A DNA stretch of 57,317 nucleotides from Owenia fusiformis (taxonomy: Eukaryota > Annelida > Polychaeta > Sabellida > Oweniidae), in assembly GCA_903813345.2 (NCBI GenBank), contig CAIIXF020000003.1, positions 22,522,931 through 22,580,247 of the forward strand, in the 5' to 3' direction. The notes beneath the pieces were generated by a model that saw nothing but the letters and a program-made list of their open reading frames with translations, did no database searches and had not been told where the DNA came from. Made by a program: the position numbers and the translations under genes. This document shows positions 47,101 through 57,317 of the stretch, piece after piece (position 1 is the stretch's first letter; each line of letters starts with the position of its first letter).

Positions 47101-47432
47101 GTATCAGATCCTGTATTGGATCCCGCATTAGCCTTTAGAAATACCGTATCAGATCCTGTATTGGATCCCGCATTAGCCTTTAGAAATACCGTACCAGATC
47201 CTGTATTGGATCCCGCATTAGCCTTTAGAAATACCGTATCAGATCCTGTATTGGATCCCGCATTAGCCTTTAGAAATACCGTATCAGATCCTGTATTGGA
47301 TCCCGCATTAGCCTTTAGAAATACCGTACCAGATCCTGTATTGGATCCCGCATTAGCCTTTAGAAATACCGTATCAGATCCTGTATTGGATCCCGCATTA
47401 GCCTTTAGAAATACCGTATCAGATCCTGTATC
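47101..47432. repeat. 45-bp satellite, seven copies plus a partial
   Basis: Units start at 47101, 47146, 47191, 47236, 47281, 47326, 47371 and 47416 (partial). They are identical except for GTATCA versus GTACCA, in the order T,T,C,T,T,C,T,T, a three-unit period. Because 45 is a multiple of 3, a frame stays open (repeat DPALAFRNTVSDPVL). Not treated as a gene. Confidence 0.95.
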
Positions 47433-49805
47433 AGAACTCTCAGATCTGTTAGTATGGCATATTATGATCCATATTAGTATTATAAATTATTTCTATTTTA
47501 AAACTTGTTAAGAAAATTTGAAATTGTAATTTGATAAATTAAATTGTTTCATTTAATGTCACCATCATTGAGTGACAACATACACAAGTTTCAAAAAAAT
47601 AAAATATTGTGGAATATTAGGTTATTGATGGTCATGATGAAATGTGAATTTTTGCCTGAGAAAATATGAAATTGGCATCCGAAAATATCATATTGACACT
47701 CGGCCTGTCGCCCTCGGTCAATACGATATTTACCTTGGTCAATATCTTATTTTCCCTCGAAATAAAATTCAAATTCCATCCCTCTCATCAAATGAGCTCT
47801 ATTTATCCCACGGTGATACTATTAATCCCGGTTATACTGTGGAATTGTTTTTAATATTGAAAACAAATCGTATTTTCCTCCCATTCCCACTTACGAAAAT
47901 CGTATCTACCTCCCGGGAAAATCGTATCTACCTCCCGGGAATTTCTGACAAACAACGCTTTCTATTTCGGTCAGTTTAGTCTGTATAGCGAGCTAACGGC
48001 ATTTTCATGTAGATTTTCAAGGTTTTTTCAAACGAAGTTGAAAATCATGCATGATGAAAACAGATGTAAATATCATTAATTCATCATAGCATTGTGCATT
48101 AAAAAGTTGAAAAGGAAAACGTATATTTTTGGAGTATCTGAGTAAAAAATAAATTTTGATTTGATTTAATATTTTACTACAACTAACGTGATCCCCTATG
48201 GCGGTAAAATCTTCCGATCACATCCTTTGATAAATGGAGTGTAACATCGAGAGTAACCTTCTCTTTAACACATTTCTCGTGTTCAATATTTCAGGTCCAC
48301 TTGCATTGAGGTAAAATCATTCATTCAGTTTTCATTCAGAAAAGAGTAAAAAAGGAGTTCAAATGTTGTCATAATGGTAATTATAGGAATTGTCCAGTGA
48401 CGGGGTGGGAGTTGTGTGTCCTATCATTGTAAGCGATTTTGAAAAAATAAAAATGCTCTCTAGGTTTATTGCCAAGATGGAACGCCAACAAGATCCAGTT
48501 AGCACAATACTCTATTCCAGGTGCCAAGTGAGCATGCAAAGGAGAGTTCAACACAAATGATTTTTATAAATATTTTATATTTTCAGCAAGGCAAAAATGT
48601 GTCACTTTGATTTTTATATAGCATAGAGCAATTAACTTAAAAAATCGTCTTTAATAGTAGTTTGTATATCCCAGTCCCTCCATGAATTTATTCGGCTTAT
48701 AACTGAACATCATTTGTTTTTCTTCATAAAGAGATTTGGAAAACTTTGATTTCATTAAGCTCTGACAAATACAACCAAATCTCAAAGATGTTTCAGCAAG
48801 CAACCTTAGGGCTTCGTGGAATATCACTTGTGAAAGATGCACAGGTATTTTACATTATAGACCATGATTCAGCATCGACAATTCTAGAACATTTAATACA
48901 TATTATAGCTATAAACTTATTAATTTACTACTACATCTTTGAATGATATCAGCATATATGGCGCTTGTCATGAGTTATTTAACCATCATTATTTTTTCGC
49001 TAGTTATCAACCTATTATCTGTAATATTTACCAAGTTGCCATGGCATTAATAACGTTTGGATGCGTCTTTGACAATTCATTAACTGTTCCGCAGTTCTAG
49101 GCTCAACTGGGTGGACATGTACATTTCTGATATTTACCGGATCCCTCATCAATCGAGTAAGTATTTTGATAAATTTTAACAATTTTCAATATCTGTGTTT
49201 TAAGAAATATATCTAATGATTCAATATTCAGAGCTTTGAATTGTCTAAACCATTGCATAATATGTGAATTGTATTGAATAAGTTTGGCATTTTTGACTTA
49301 TATAGTTCGATATCATAAGTGGTATTGACAAAAACGCATGTTTTGAATTTAGATGAGATTCTATACTTCAACTGTAAACCGCAGTGGGTACAAAATGAAA
49401 ATTACGTAGTGTGCGAAACATGAACAGCTTGCTTTTTGTTTGAGTAGGCTATTTTTGTCATGTTTAGTTTAATTATTTAGAAAACTATATAAAACTTATG
49501 GTTTGAAAAATCTGTTTTTCTTCACGATACGTCTAATTGAACTTAGCTCTAAATTCGATCAGATTTTAATCTTGTATATTTATTTTTGTTACTGCCAAAA
49601 ATGGACCTAATAACTTGCGTTGTGAGATTACCTTTAGTTTATTTTTTATTGTTCTATCTTCACCGCAAATACTATGATTTAATTTGACAGGAATTAGTAA
49701 CTTGAATAATAAGACTGTACTGAAAAGTCTCCACTTTTTGCTTCTTCATTTTCAGACCGGCCTTTCTAACTTGATATATCTGGTTGAATTTTTGACATCG
49801 TCAAA
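47433..49805. other. Cyclase 2 5' flank
   Basis: 47,530-47,760 is the second copy of the repeat at 26,470-26,680. At 47,895-47,940 the sequence AAAATCGTATCTACCTCCCG is repeated in tandem. The remainder is AT-rich; no promoter motif stands out. Confidence 0.5.
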
Positions 49806-52800
49806 ATGTTAGCGGAACATGTTGGCGTTGCCATGGCAGAAAACACAACACGACCACCTATGAATGGTGAGTCCCCGAATCCTCACGACGAGTCACATGC
49901 TGCTATTTTAGAGCAAACCAAACCCCCATCATGGGTCCCAACAAAGTGGGAACATTTCCAGCAACAATGTGAACGGGATCGCATCGAGCCGCAGCAGCAA
50001 ATCTGGCTACAGAATTCGCAACAGACAACACCCCAGGGTCAGAGCCACGCGACTCCTGAATGGCAGCAATCTGAATCTAAACGCCAGATATCGTCATGGC
50101 AACCTGTGTTACCTGGTCAGGAGAAGTGGCATCCCACCATGGAGAAAGGGGAGCAGCCCGTGAGACACCACCGACCGGCGAGAACAGGGAGAAAGGATTC
50201 CACTGCAAGTACGATGTCGTGGCTAAGCACCGAAAAAAGAGCCAACAGTGGAAAGTGCTACATTGACCCGGTATCAAAGCGTGGTAAGACCGTACAAATG
50301 CTCACGATGCTTGTTATGACATTTATTCCCATAGCTGGTATGGTGGCTTACGGTATATCATACGTTGTTAACGCCATAGCCGCTGAAAACCACCTTAAAA
50401 TTATTGAGCGCCAGGTCGAATCTGTGAAAGCCACAGATGAACTGGTCCACGCGCTACAGTTGGAGAGAGCTGCCACTGTGTATTATCTCGCTACCAATAG
50501 ATCTGAATTATGGGTTCTTTCAAAGTACTACAACGAGACAGACGCGAAGTTGTCGAATACGGTAGACTGGCTGAAGGATTTGGACATTGTTAGCATCAAA
50601 GAATACTCGACAAAGCAGGATTTCCACCGTCACTTGGAATATCATCGATCACATTTGGAAGTGAACCATACTTTCATCTACAGGGACATGTCATTCTACA
50701 CTGAAGCAATTAGACTCATGGTAGACTTTTTAATCACTTTTACCCAGGATGCAAAGCACGGTACAATATGGCGCCCCCTAGTGGCAAGTAAAATGATTAT
50801 AAGGGCCAATGAAAATATCGGGAAGGTCCTAGCTGCAGGCATCGATTACTTCATCAAAGGAGCCTTGCCTTTGGAGGATTATACTTTCTTTGTAAGTAAT
50901 GTTGCTTTAGCTAGAGATAACATAGCCACATTCCAAAAGTACTCTGAATCGGCTAAAAAACTTTATGAAGATATCTACACGACGACATTGTTAGAGAAGG
51001 AGGTCGAATCATATTTGGATCTGGTAATGGCGAACAACATCACCGAGGCTTGTTTAAGATGCGCCGTGAGCTTTGATGTGAACATCTCAGAATACTTGAA
51101 CATTTTGAAACATATTAAAGAAGCTGTTAAGAAAGAAATTATCAATCAGGTCCAGACGGAGATGGCAAAAGCCAAGAGTGATGTCGCAATTGGTGTGATA
51201 ACGTTCTGCATCATGTTCACCCTCTCTCCGGTCGTTGTTACCATGGTGCACCGGCTGACATCACGTCTCCAGGGTTACGCAAAAGATGTCTCTCAAAAGT
51301 CAGTTGAGCTTAAAAAAGCAAAGAATAGATCAGACGAACTACTATATCAGATGATTCCAAAAACTGTCGCCCATGCATTGAAGAATAACCTTACAGTTAA
51401 TGCAGAGTATTTTAATGAGGTTACCGTCTTCTTCAGTGATATTGTCGGGTTCACTAGTCTAAGCGCCAATAGTACCCCCATGCAAGTGGTTAATTTCCTC
51501 AACGCTCTCTACAGTTTCTTTGACCTGAAGATCCAGAAGTACGACGTTTACAAGGTGGAGACCATCGGTGACGCTTACATGGTAGCCAGTGGCGTTCCTG
51601 CAAGGAATGGAATATATCATGCGCAGGAGATTGCACTTTTGGCATTAGATCTCTCGGAAGGAACACATACTTTCCAAATTCCGCATCTACCGGAGGAGAA
51701 ACTACTTCTTCGAATTGGACTTCACTCAGGTAATTTATCTCTTCAATTATTTGGTACTCGCATCTTTGAGTTTTATGGCTTGTAGTAAGTATTAATTTCG
51801 AAGATCATGAGCTTGTGTCATAATGGCATTCATTTGATCCAGTAATGGTTTTGAATTAAACACTTTTAATTTGATATTTACGGAAACATACACAGACTTA
51901 ACCTTTTGATACATCCATTCAGGTGCATGTGCCGCAGGGATTGTAGGAAGTGCTATGCCACGATACTGTCTTTTTGGCGATACAGTCAATACAGCATCAA
52001 GGATGGAGTCGAGCGGATATCGTAAGTATTGGAATTGACCAATGATATCGTTGTATTTATTTGTGAGAATCATGTCTTGCATCAGCAGTGATTTCTAGAT
52101 CTGTTTAATCTCAAATTGATTTCGTCACAGAAATATTAATTGTTGTAATGTAAAAGATGAGGTTAAGATCTTTAAAGTGGGACACTTAGACGAAATGGAA
52201 TCGCTGATTGTTCCTAAGGTTCCCAGTGAGACATTTAGCTATTATACGAGAATAATCAGTAAACAAGGATGATCACATTGTGGAAATCAATGCGGAGCAT
52301 CACTGACAGTAATGGTGTCATTTTTGGTCATATATATATTAATATCAAACCTATGTAACCAATTAAACTCTGTCGGTTTAAAAGTAAAAAAAGGATTTTG
52401 ATTGTTAATTTATAGCACTGAAAATCCACATCAGTATTGATTGTAAGAACGCCTTGGACATGATAGGGGGCTTCATCACAGAGCTTCGAGGAATCACAGA
52501 AATTAAGGTGAGTGTTGTTCTAATCATTTGTTACCTGTTGGTTTTTTGCTACCATTTCTACACTGCCATCTATAAGTTTGACAACCAGAAGTTTTCATTG
52601 AGTAGTTTATAATACTGCTAATGTTTTTTTGGTTTATTCATTTCATTAAAACATAATAACATTTTTACATATTCGTGGTCGTGATACCTACATGGGTATA
52701 TAATTCACCAAATGTTTAAATCTTAACTGTGATCAACATTGACATTTTGGAAATTAGCGACTTTGATGATATGAATATCGTCAGACATAAACATGCTTTT

Positions 52801-53479
52801 AATACTTGACTTGAAAAAATACCTCCGCTTGACAAACTTATTGAGAGAAGTGTAACACCCAGGTTCTGAACACCTGTGTTGATGACAGGGTATTTGTTGA
52901 TGATAGGTCACTATTAATCCATATTGGCCCTTTTTAATCCGTTTTATATGTAAATGTAAATAAATTAATGAATGACTATTTATTAAAAAAAATTAAAACG
53001 TGAATAAAAAATATTTGATTACAATTATAAAGTATATCTTTTTACCTTAGATTATTACTTGTTTACTTCTATAGGGCAAAGGTCCAATGGAGACATACTG
53101 GCTAATAGGCAAGGTAGGTGGAACGCGGAAGAGAAGTGGTCCCCATCATTTGGAGGAGGACTATGAGGGTTTAACGCCGTATAGAGTGATAAGTCCTAAG
53201 TCGCCTGTATCGGGACAAAAAGTTCACGGAGTAACTGCCCACCCGGGGAAGGCTGTCTTGGAGTCTAAGATCCAGCCAAAGGAGAATGCTGGAGTAAAAG
53301 ATCTGCCAGGGAGAGTTCCAGAGAGGCAAGAAAATATGCCTCAGGGCGTAGGTGACAAAGGTCAAATTAATGTACCGATGGCTGAACCCTCCTCACGGGG
53401 GTATGAACAAGATTATGAAGCTTTGGCCTTCAGTCAACAATCAAGTAATCAGAGACAAATGAATGTTACTCATTATTAA
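49806..53479 (+). CDS. NIT-domain membrane guanylate cyclase 2 (cyclase 2)
   Basis: Exons 49806-51729, 51923-52021, 52416-52507 and 53075-53479 encode 839 aa. A Gln/Pro/Ser-rich cytoplasmic N-terminus (about 1-150) is absent from cyclase 1. Then come membrane segment 163-189, NIT-type sensor (about 195-445), membrane segment about 459-480, signalling helix ([19 protein letters not shown]), class III cyclase (about 515-735) and a Gln/Gly-rich tail. Product cGMP from GTP: metal Asp in FFSDIVGFT and ETIGDAYM, guanine-selecting Glu in VETIGD and Cys657 in RYCLFGD, transition-state Asn664 and Arg668 ([10 protein letters not shown]), all present. The first ATG has A at -3; a second (49833, GCCATGG) is also good. 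Exon 1 covers what three exons encode in cyclase 1; the last three exons match in phase (99 bp and 405 bp are equal in both genes). Intact and probably active. Confidence 0.93.
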
Positions 53480-53726
53480 TTAAAACATATCGAATATATA
53501 TATATATTTATAGTGACTCGTCTGTATCATTGCCGATTCAAATTTGGGATCCCTTGTGTCAAGTAATATTTGAATAACATTTCTGGCGTAGTATCTTAGC
53601 GACAGGCGATACATTAGGACTTGTGATCTAACACCTTGATCACAGAATGACACAAGCTGGAATATGTTTACTTTTACGGTGTCTTAATGTTAATTGTGTG
53701 TATAGTTCATGTATTTTACTATGTGT

Positions 53727-53732
53727 AATAAA
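53727..53732 (+). terminator. Cyclase 2 poly(A) signal
   Basis: AATAAA about 250 bases after the stop codon. Confidence 0.55.
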
Positions 53733-55577
53733 AGATTTATTGCCACAACTGCATGTACAAATATGTAAAATACTGTAATTATTTTAATTGATAGTTAATG
53801 CCGCACTCACACGACTCCATTCAAGGGCGTGAATAAATGCAAAGCAAGAAAGAGAGAATGCACTTTCAGCACCATTATATGAAATCTAAACCATTTGACA
53901 GAACTATCGCCAAAATGGTCGTTCAAAGAGTTCAAGAGACTCTCAATGCTTCGTGTATATTTGTTTACTACTAGAGTATAGTATTTAAAATTTTATGGTT
54001 GCTACGGTAACCAAGGTGATGACGCTATGATTCTGATCATTTTGTAAAAAGGAAGCAAGTAATAGATAAAAGACAGTATCACTATAGCCACATTTTCCGC
54101 ATTAACTGTCAATCTAAATTCTGACAATATGGTCTTGAAATTTCATATGCTTGTACGAAAGGTGATACTATATCTGTCATAAATTTCATGTAAAATATCT
54201 GTCATAAATTTCATGTAAAAATACTCAAATCTTCTCTCAAAATATTTTGAACAAGCCTGACAGATTGGTAATATGTAAGTGTCATTATGCTTTCACAAGT
54301 TATATAAACATATTAACTGAATAATTAACCAGTTGCCATGGCACCCACTGCGTATTTTTTGTTCATTTTGATTACCTCACCAGAACTAATACTTCATGAT
54401 CACATTTTAAAGCACGCATTTCTTGATAGCTGTATTAATAACGTTAATTATTTTCTTCAGCAGCAATTGTTCATTGTTGGCAGTTAAGTGGAGAATACAC
54501 CCATGTCTTGCATCATAACCTTTGGATTCGGGCTTAAACTCTCTCATTCAAAGACTAGATACAAGACATGAACATTAAACCATTCATATTTCATTGAGCC
54601 CCTGTGCCTAAATCCGCCAACAGTACAGGCTTTATTTGCCATTAATTTGGATCTTCTTAAAACCATGCTTGCCTACAATTAACCGCTGAAAGAAATAGTT
54701 AAGATATGGATAAAGTACGTATGAGTACTGGGTTTTGATAGGTGAGGGCCTTGGTCAGAACAATCTCCTAAGATCCAGTGCAAATAACTCAAAACCTACA
54801 CTTACTCATATGAAACGTAAATGGTTAAAGGCAGAATCTGATCTATAGGGGGTGACAAAATTACAAGCAACATGTATAATTGACCTACCAATCTATTCCT
54901 TACACTATCAAATACAATATCTCCCAAAAGATTCACAATATGTTATAAATTGGTGAAGTTATTAATGATTCAAAGTGCAAAAATGGGTGAAAATGTTTAA
55001 ATTCTCCCAAATAATAAGAATGGTAACCATTCTTATAGAAAATAATATATCATTGTAAAAATCTTTAGTTTTCCTGGAATAAAGTATGCACTTTTGTGAT
55101 TTTTAGAAAATAGACATGACAAGGAATGACATGAGCCAAAACTATTCTAAAATTGAAACAATTTTTTGTTTAGCCTGCTCGCTATATCTGATTCTCTCTT
55201 TAATTCATGAAATGTAAATTCTTTAAAAACAAAAGAAAATAAATGCACTCTTCTTTGTTACAACTGTATATTCTTTAAAATAAAATACAGTTCATTATAT
55301 TGTGTTGCTACCTAAGTGGGAGTTAAGGGATACCAGGCATTTGCGTTTTTCTTATCATCTACACTGTAATTGTAACCACATAGACATTTGGGATAAGTCG
55401 TATCCATAAAGTTCTCAACTCTTTATCGAATGTCCAGCACGTAGTGCGACTATCATTAGCGACATCTTTCCAGCTATCCACCAGTTGGATCTTATCTTTT
55501 GTTTGCTTATTCACTATCATTTCTGGTGGGCCTTAAACAATAATTGATTATATATATGTTATAAACGAATATGTCTA
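53733..55577. other. Intergenic, no gene seen
   Basis: AT-rich. A 25-27-bp tandem duplication (TCTGTCATAAATTTCATGT) at about 54,174-54,220. Nothing else recognised. Confidence 0.4.
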
Positions 55578-56275
55578 ATGGCCTAGTCACATAGCCCGGC
55601 CGATGTCCGGCATCGGTAGAGCTCGGTGGATTTTTTTGGTGCCACCGAGCTCTCCTCATCGGAAGCAGAGCTCGGTGACGTGAACGGACTCCGTCCGGAC
55701 ATCTTCAGGTCCGGACATCTTCAGGCGACCGACCGAACACCGGCCGGTGACCGTACGGAGTCTGTCTCAAATGGTAGTTTTTTTCTGCCGATGTGGCAGC
55801 AACTACCGGCCGGAGGTCGGCCGGACATCGGAAGGAATACGGCCAGTACGTATACCCGAGCAGGTAACAGGACACCGTGCGATCGCCGGCCGGGTTGTTA
55901 ACGGGCTTTGAACAGTGACCGGCCGATGCTCTGTCCCACATCGGCCGGAGCTCAGCCGGAGCTCGGCCGCTGTCCGCTAAAAAAACTCGTCCTCTGGTTG
56001 TCTCAGATGCACGGGACACCGGCCGATACTCGGCCGTGCACCGGCCGACGTGTTTTCCGATGTGGTTACGATGGGGCTGCGATGACATGATGAGGGAGCT
56101 CGGTGAGAGCCCGGTGAAATTTAACTCCGAAGTTAAAATTTCACCGAGCTACCACCGATGCGGTTTTAAGAAACAAACGCCATGGATGTCCCCGGCCGGT
56201 GTTCGGCCGAGTTCGGTGAAAATTGCATCGCTGGCTCATCGTAACCTCATCGGCCGGGCTATGTGACTAGGCCAT
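55578..56275. mobile_element. GC-rich TIR element, about 0.7 kb
   Basis: Perfect 28-bp inverted ends, beginning ATGGCCTAGTCACATAGC at 55578 and ending with the complement at 56275. The interior is full of CGGCCGATG, CCGGCCG and GAGCTCGGTG words in both orientations and is far more GC-rich than the surroundings. Frames open on several strands follow from base composition. No clear target duplication, so the superfamily is open. Confidence 0.8.
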
Positions 56276-56344
56276 AAATGAGAGGAATGAATGCAATGCA
56301 ATCTATATTCTATATTTAGTTTCTCGCCTGTTAGACGTTAGATG

Positions 56345-56500
56345 CAATTATAAATAATCATTAAATATTCAAAATTCAGTCAGAGCGATATCACATTTGA
56401 AATCTACATGTTAAATAATATCTAGTAATTGTTATTAACTTTGAATATCTAATTTTCATTGAGAAAGTGACTTCTGGGTCGGATAGATTCCCCGATTAAT
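56345..56500. repeat. Copy of the repeat split at 1950-3100
   Basis: Collinear with the flanks of the MITE at 1997-2990 (TCATTAAATATTCAAA..., ACATG, ...TAACTTTGAA, ...AGATTCCCC) but without the MITE, so it acts as an unfilled site. It overlaps the last codons of the minus-strand gene that follows. Confidence 0.7.
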
Positions 56501-57269
56501 CAATGTGGTAATACCTTGCCAGTTCCCTGTGATCTGGACAACATTAGTTCGATTTGCTTGCGATTCCTTTACACTGAACTCAATACCATGAAGCGATACG
56601 TTCTTCAGAGAGTACAATGCTCCATCCCAGTTCTGTCCCCTCGCTTCAAACGACTCGTTAGCCCATACCCAAAGATTCATTATATGCTGAAAATTGGTTT
56701 TAAAACATCATCAAATTGCAATTATTTGTTGTTTCCTGTTTGATTTGCAACATGACATTCAATATATTCCTTTCAGAGTATGGAGAATGAGAAATATGGA
56801 AATAATTTTAAAAATTGCTCGTTCAAATAATATGATATTAATTTGTGTAAATGTATATTATCAATTGACGACATTTTGATACTGTGATAACGAGATGACA
56901 ATATAAAATATTGATCATACCTTCAAGTCATTCCAAGTTGTTACATTTGGATTGGAGGCAGTGTTCAATGTCATCACACAAGGGTCCAAAGCAGGTACGA
57001 TACTCCCTGCAACTACTAGCATTGGACATGTGTCCAATGGTGCTGATATTTTGACATCACTTAAAAATATATGAGGTGATAATATATATAAATCATTGTT
57101 ATGCAATTGTTTTATGAGTAGCTAATCTATTAGTAAGATATTAGGAATCATACAGATATTTTGATTTTGGTATCTGCATAAGAACATTTTTTGCAATCAA
57201 GCTGACTTACTTTCCTCCAGGAAGAAAAGCATCAAATCCAATTCGAAAACGACCATCACTCTCGTCATA
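56456..57269 (-). CDS. 3' end of a gene resembling GH31 glycosidase C-terminal region (partial)
   Basis: Three minus-strand exons: 57269-57211, 57059-56921 and 56686-56456 (TGA). The joins keep phase with GT-AG sites (acceptors CTTCTTCAG, TTTTTAAG and TTTTCAG). The gene continues beyond the right edge. The peptide runs YDESDGRFRIGFDAFLPGG, then KISAPLDTCPMLVVAGSIVP, then WDGALYSLKNVSLHGIEF. The string APLDT.P..V..GSIVP after an xFLPGG segment resembles the beta-sheet region after the catalytic barrel of family 31 glycosidases (APLD.IP...R.GSI.P). The catalytic domain is not in view, so this is family-level only. The last 14 or so codons lie in a dispersed repeat. Several N-glycosylation motifs (NVT, NES, NVS, NRT) fit a secreted or lysosomal protein. 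Confidence 0.5.
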
Positions 57270-57317
57270 CTGAAGAAGCAAGAACAGTATAAATACATAA
57301 ATGCCTCCGAACCATTG

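Noticed and set aside
47116-47511. 131-codon repetitive frame
   Set aside because: It exists because a 45-bp satellite unit is a multiple of 3; no start context, homology or splice structure supports a gene.
55626-56266. Several overlapping frames
   Set aside because: They result from high GC and palindromic words inside a TIR element.

Overview
The window is AT-rich animal nuclear DNA: spliced genes with GT-AG introns, AATAAA poly(A) signals and a dense load of DNA-transposon remnants. A NIT-domain guanylate cyclase pair (a family known from marine invertebrates and absent from vertebrates) together with a GATM gene of the vertebrate length suggests a marine invertebrate, such as a lophotrochozoan, ambulacrarian or cnidarian. 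The species cannot be fixed from the sequence.

Layout. 1-10,533: NOB1 (+), the pre-40S endonuclease; exon 1 lies off the left edge, and the last intron holds a 3.8-kb palindromic array with a hAT-type MITE inside it. 10,942-12,464: two MITEs. 12,772-26,238: NIT guanylate cyclase 1 (+, six coding exons). Its third intron is 9.5 kb and contains a minisatellite built from the splice acceptor plus the first half of the following exon, split by an 8.2-kb long-TIR element full of hairpins. 26,835-27,892: a mariner deletion derivative. 29,521-30,888: a lengsin/glutamine-synthetase-I-like gene (-). 34,184-38,454: GATM (glycine amidinotransferase, -, seven exons, 423 aa), with a Transib-like element in intron 2. 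38,455-49,805: a gene desert with MITEs, a local duplication, a foldback and a perfect 45-bp satellite. 49,806-53,479: NIT guanylate cyclase 2 (+, four exons). 55,578-56,275: a GC-rich TIR element. 56,456-57,269: the 3' end of a gene on the minus strand that resembles the C-terminal part of family 31 glycosidases.

How they fit. The two cyclases are close paralogues in the same orientation, on either side of two minus-strand metabolic genes. Both keep the metal-binding aspartates and the guanine-selecting Glu and Cys. Cyclase 1 has Leu in place of the transition-state Arg, so it may be inactive as a homodimer or work only with a partner. Cyclase 2 keeps the Arg. LGSN and GATM are unrelated enzymes of nitrogen metabolism; no operon-like cooperation is implied.

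The most unusual part is the third intron of cyclase 1. It carries 18 extra copies of a real exon's 5' half, most with an intact splice acceptor, and a transposon that landed in the array after it expanded.
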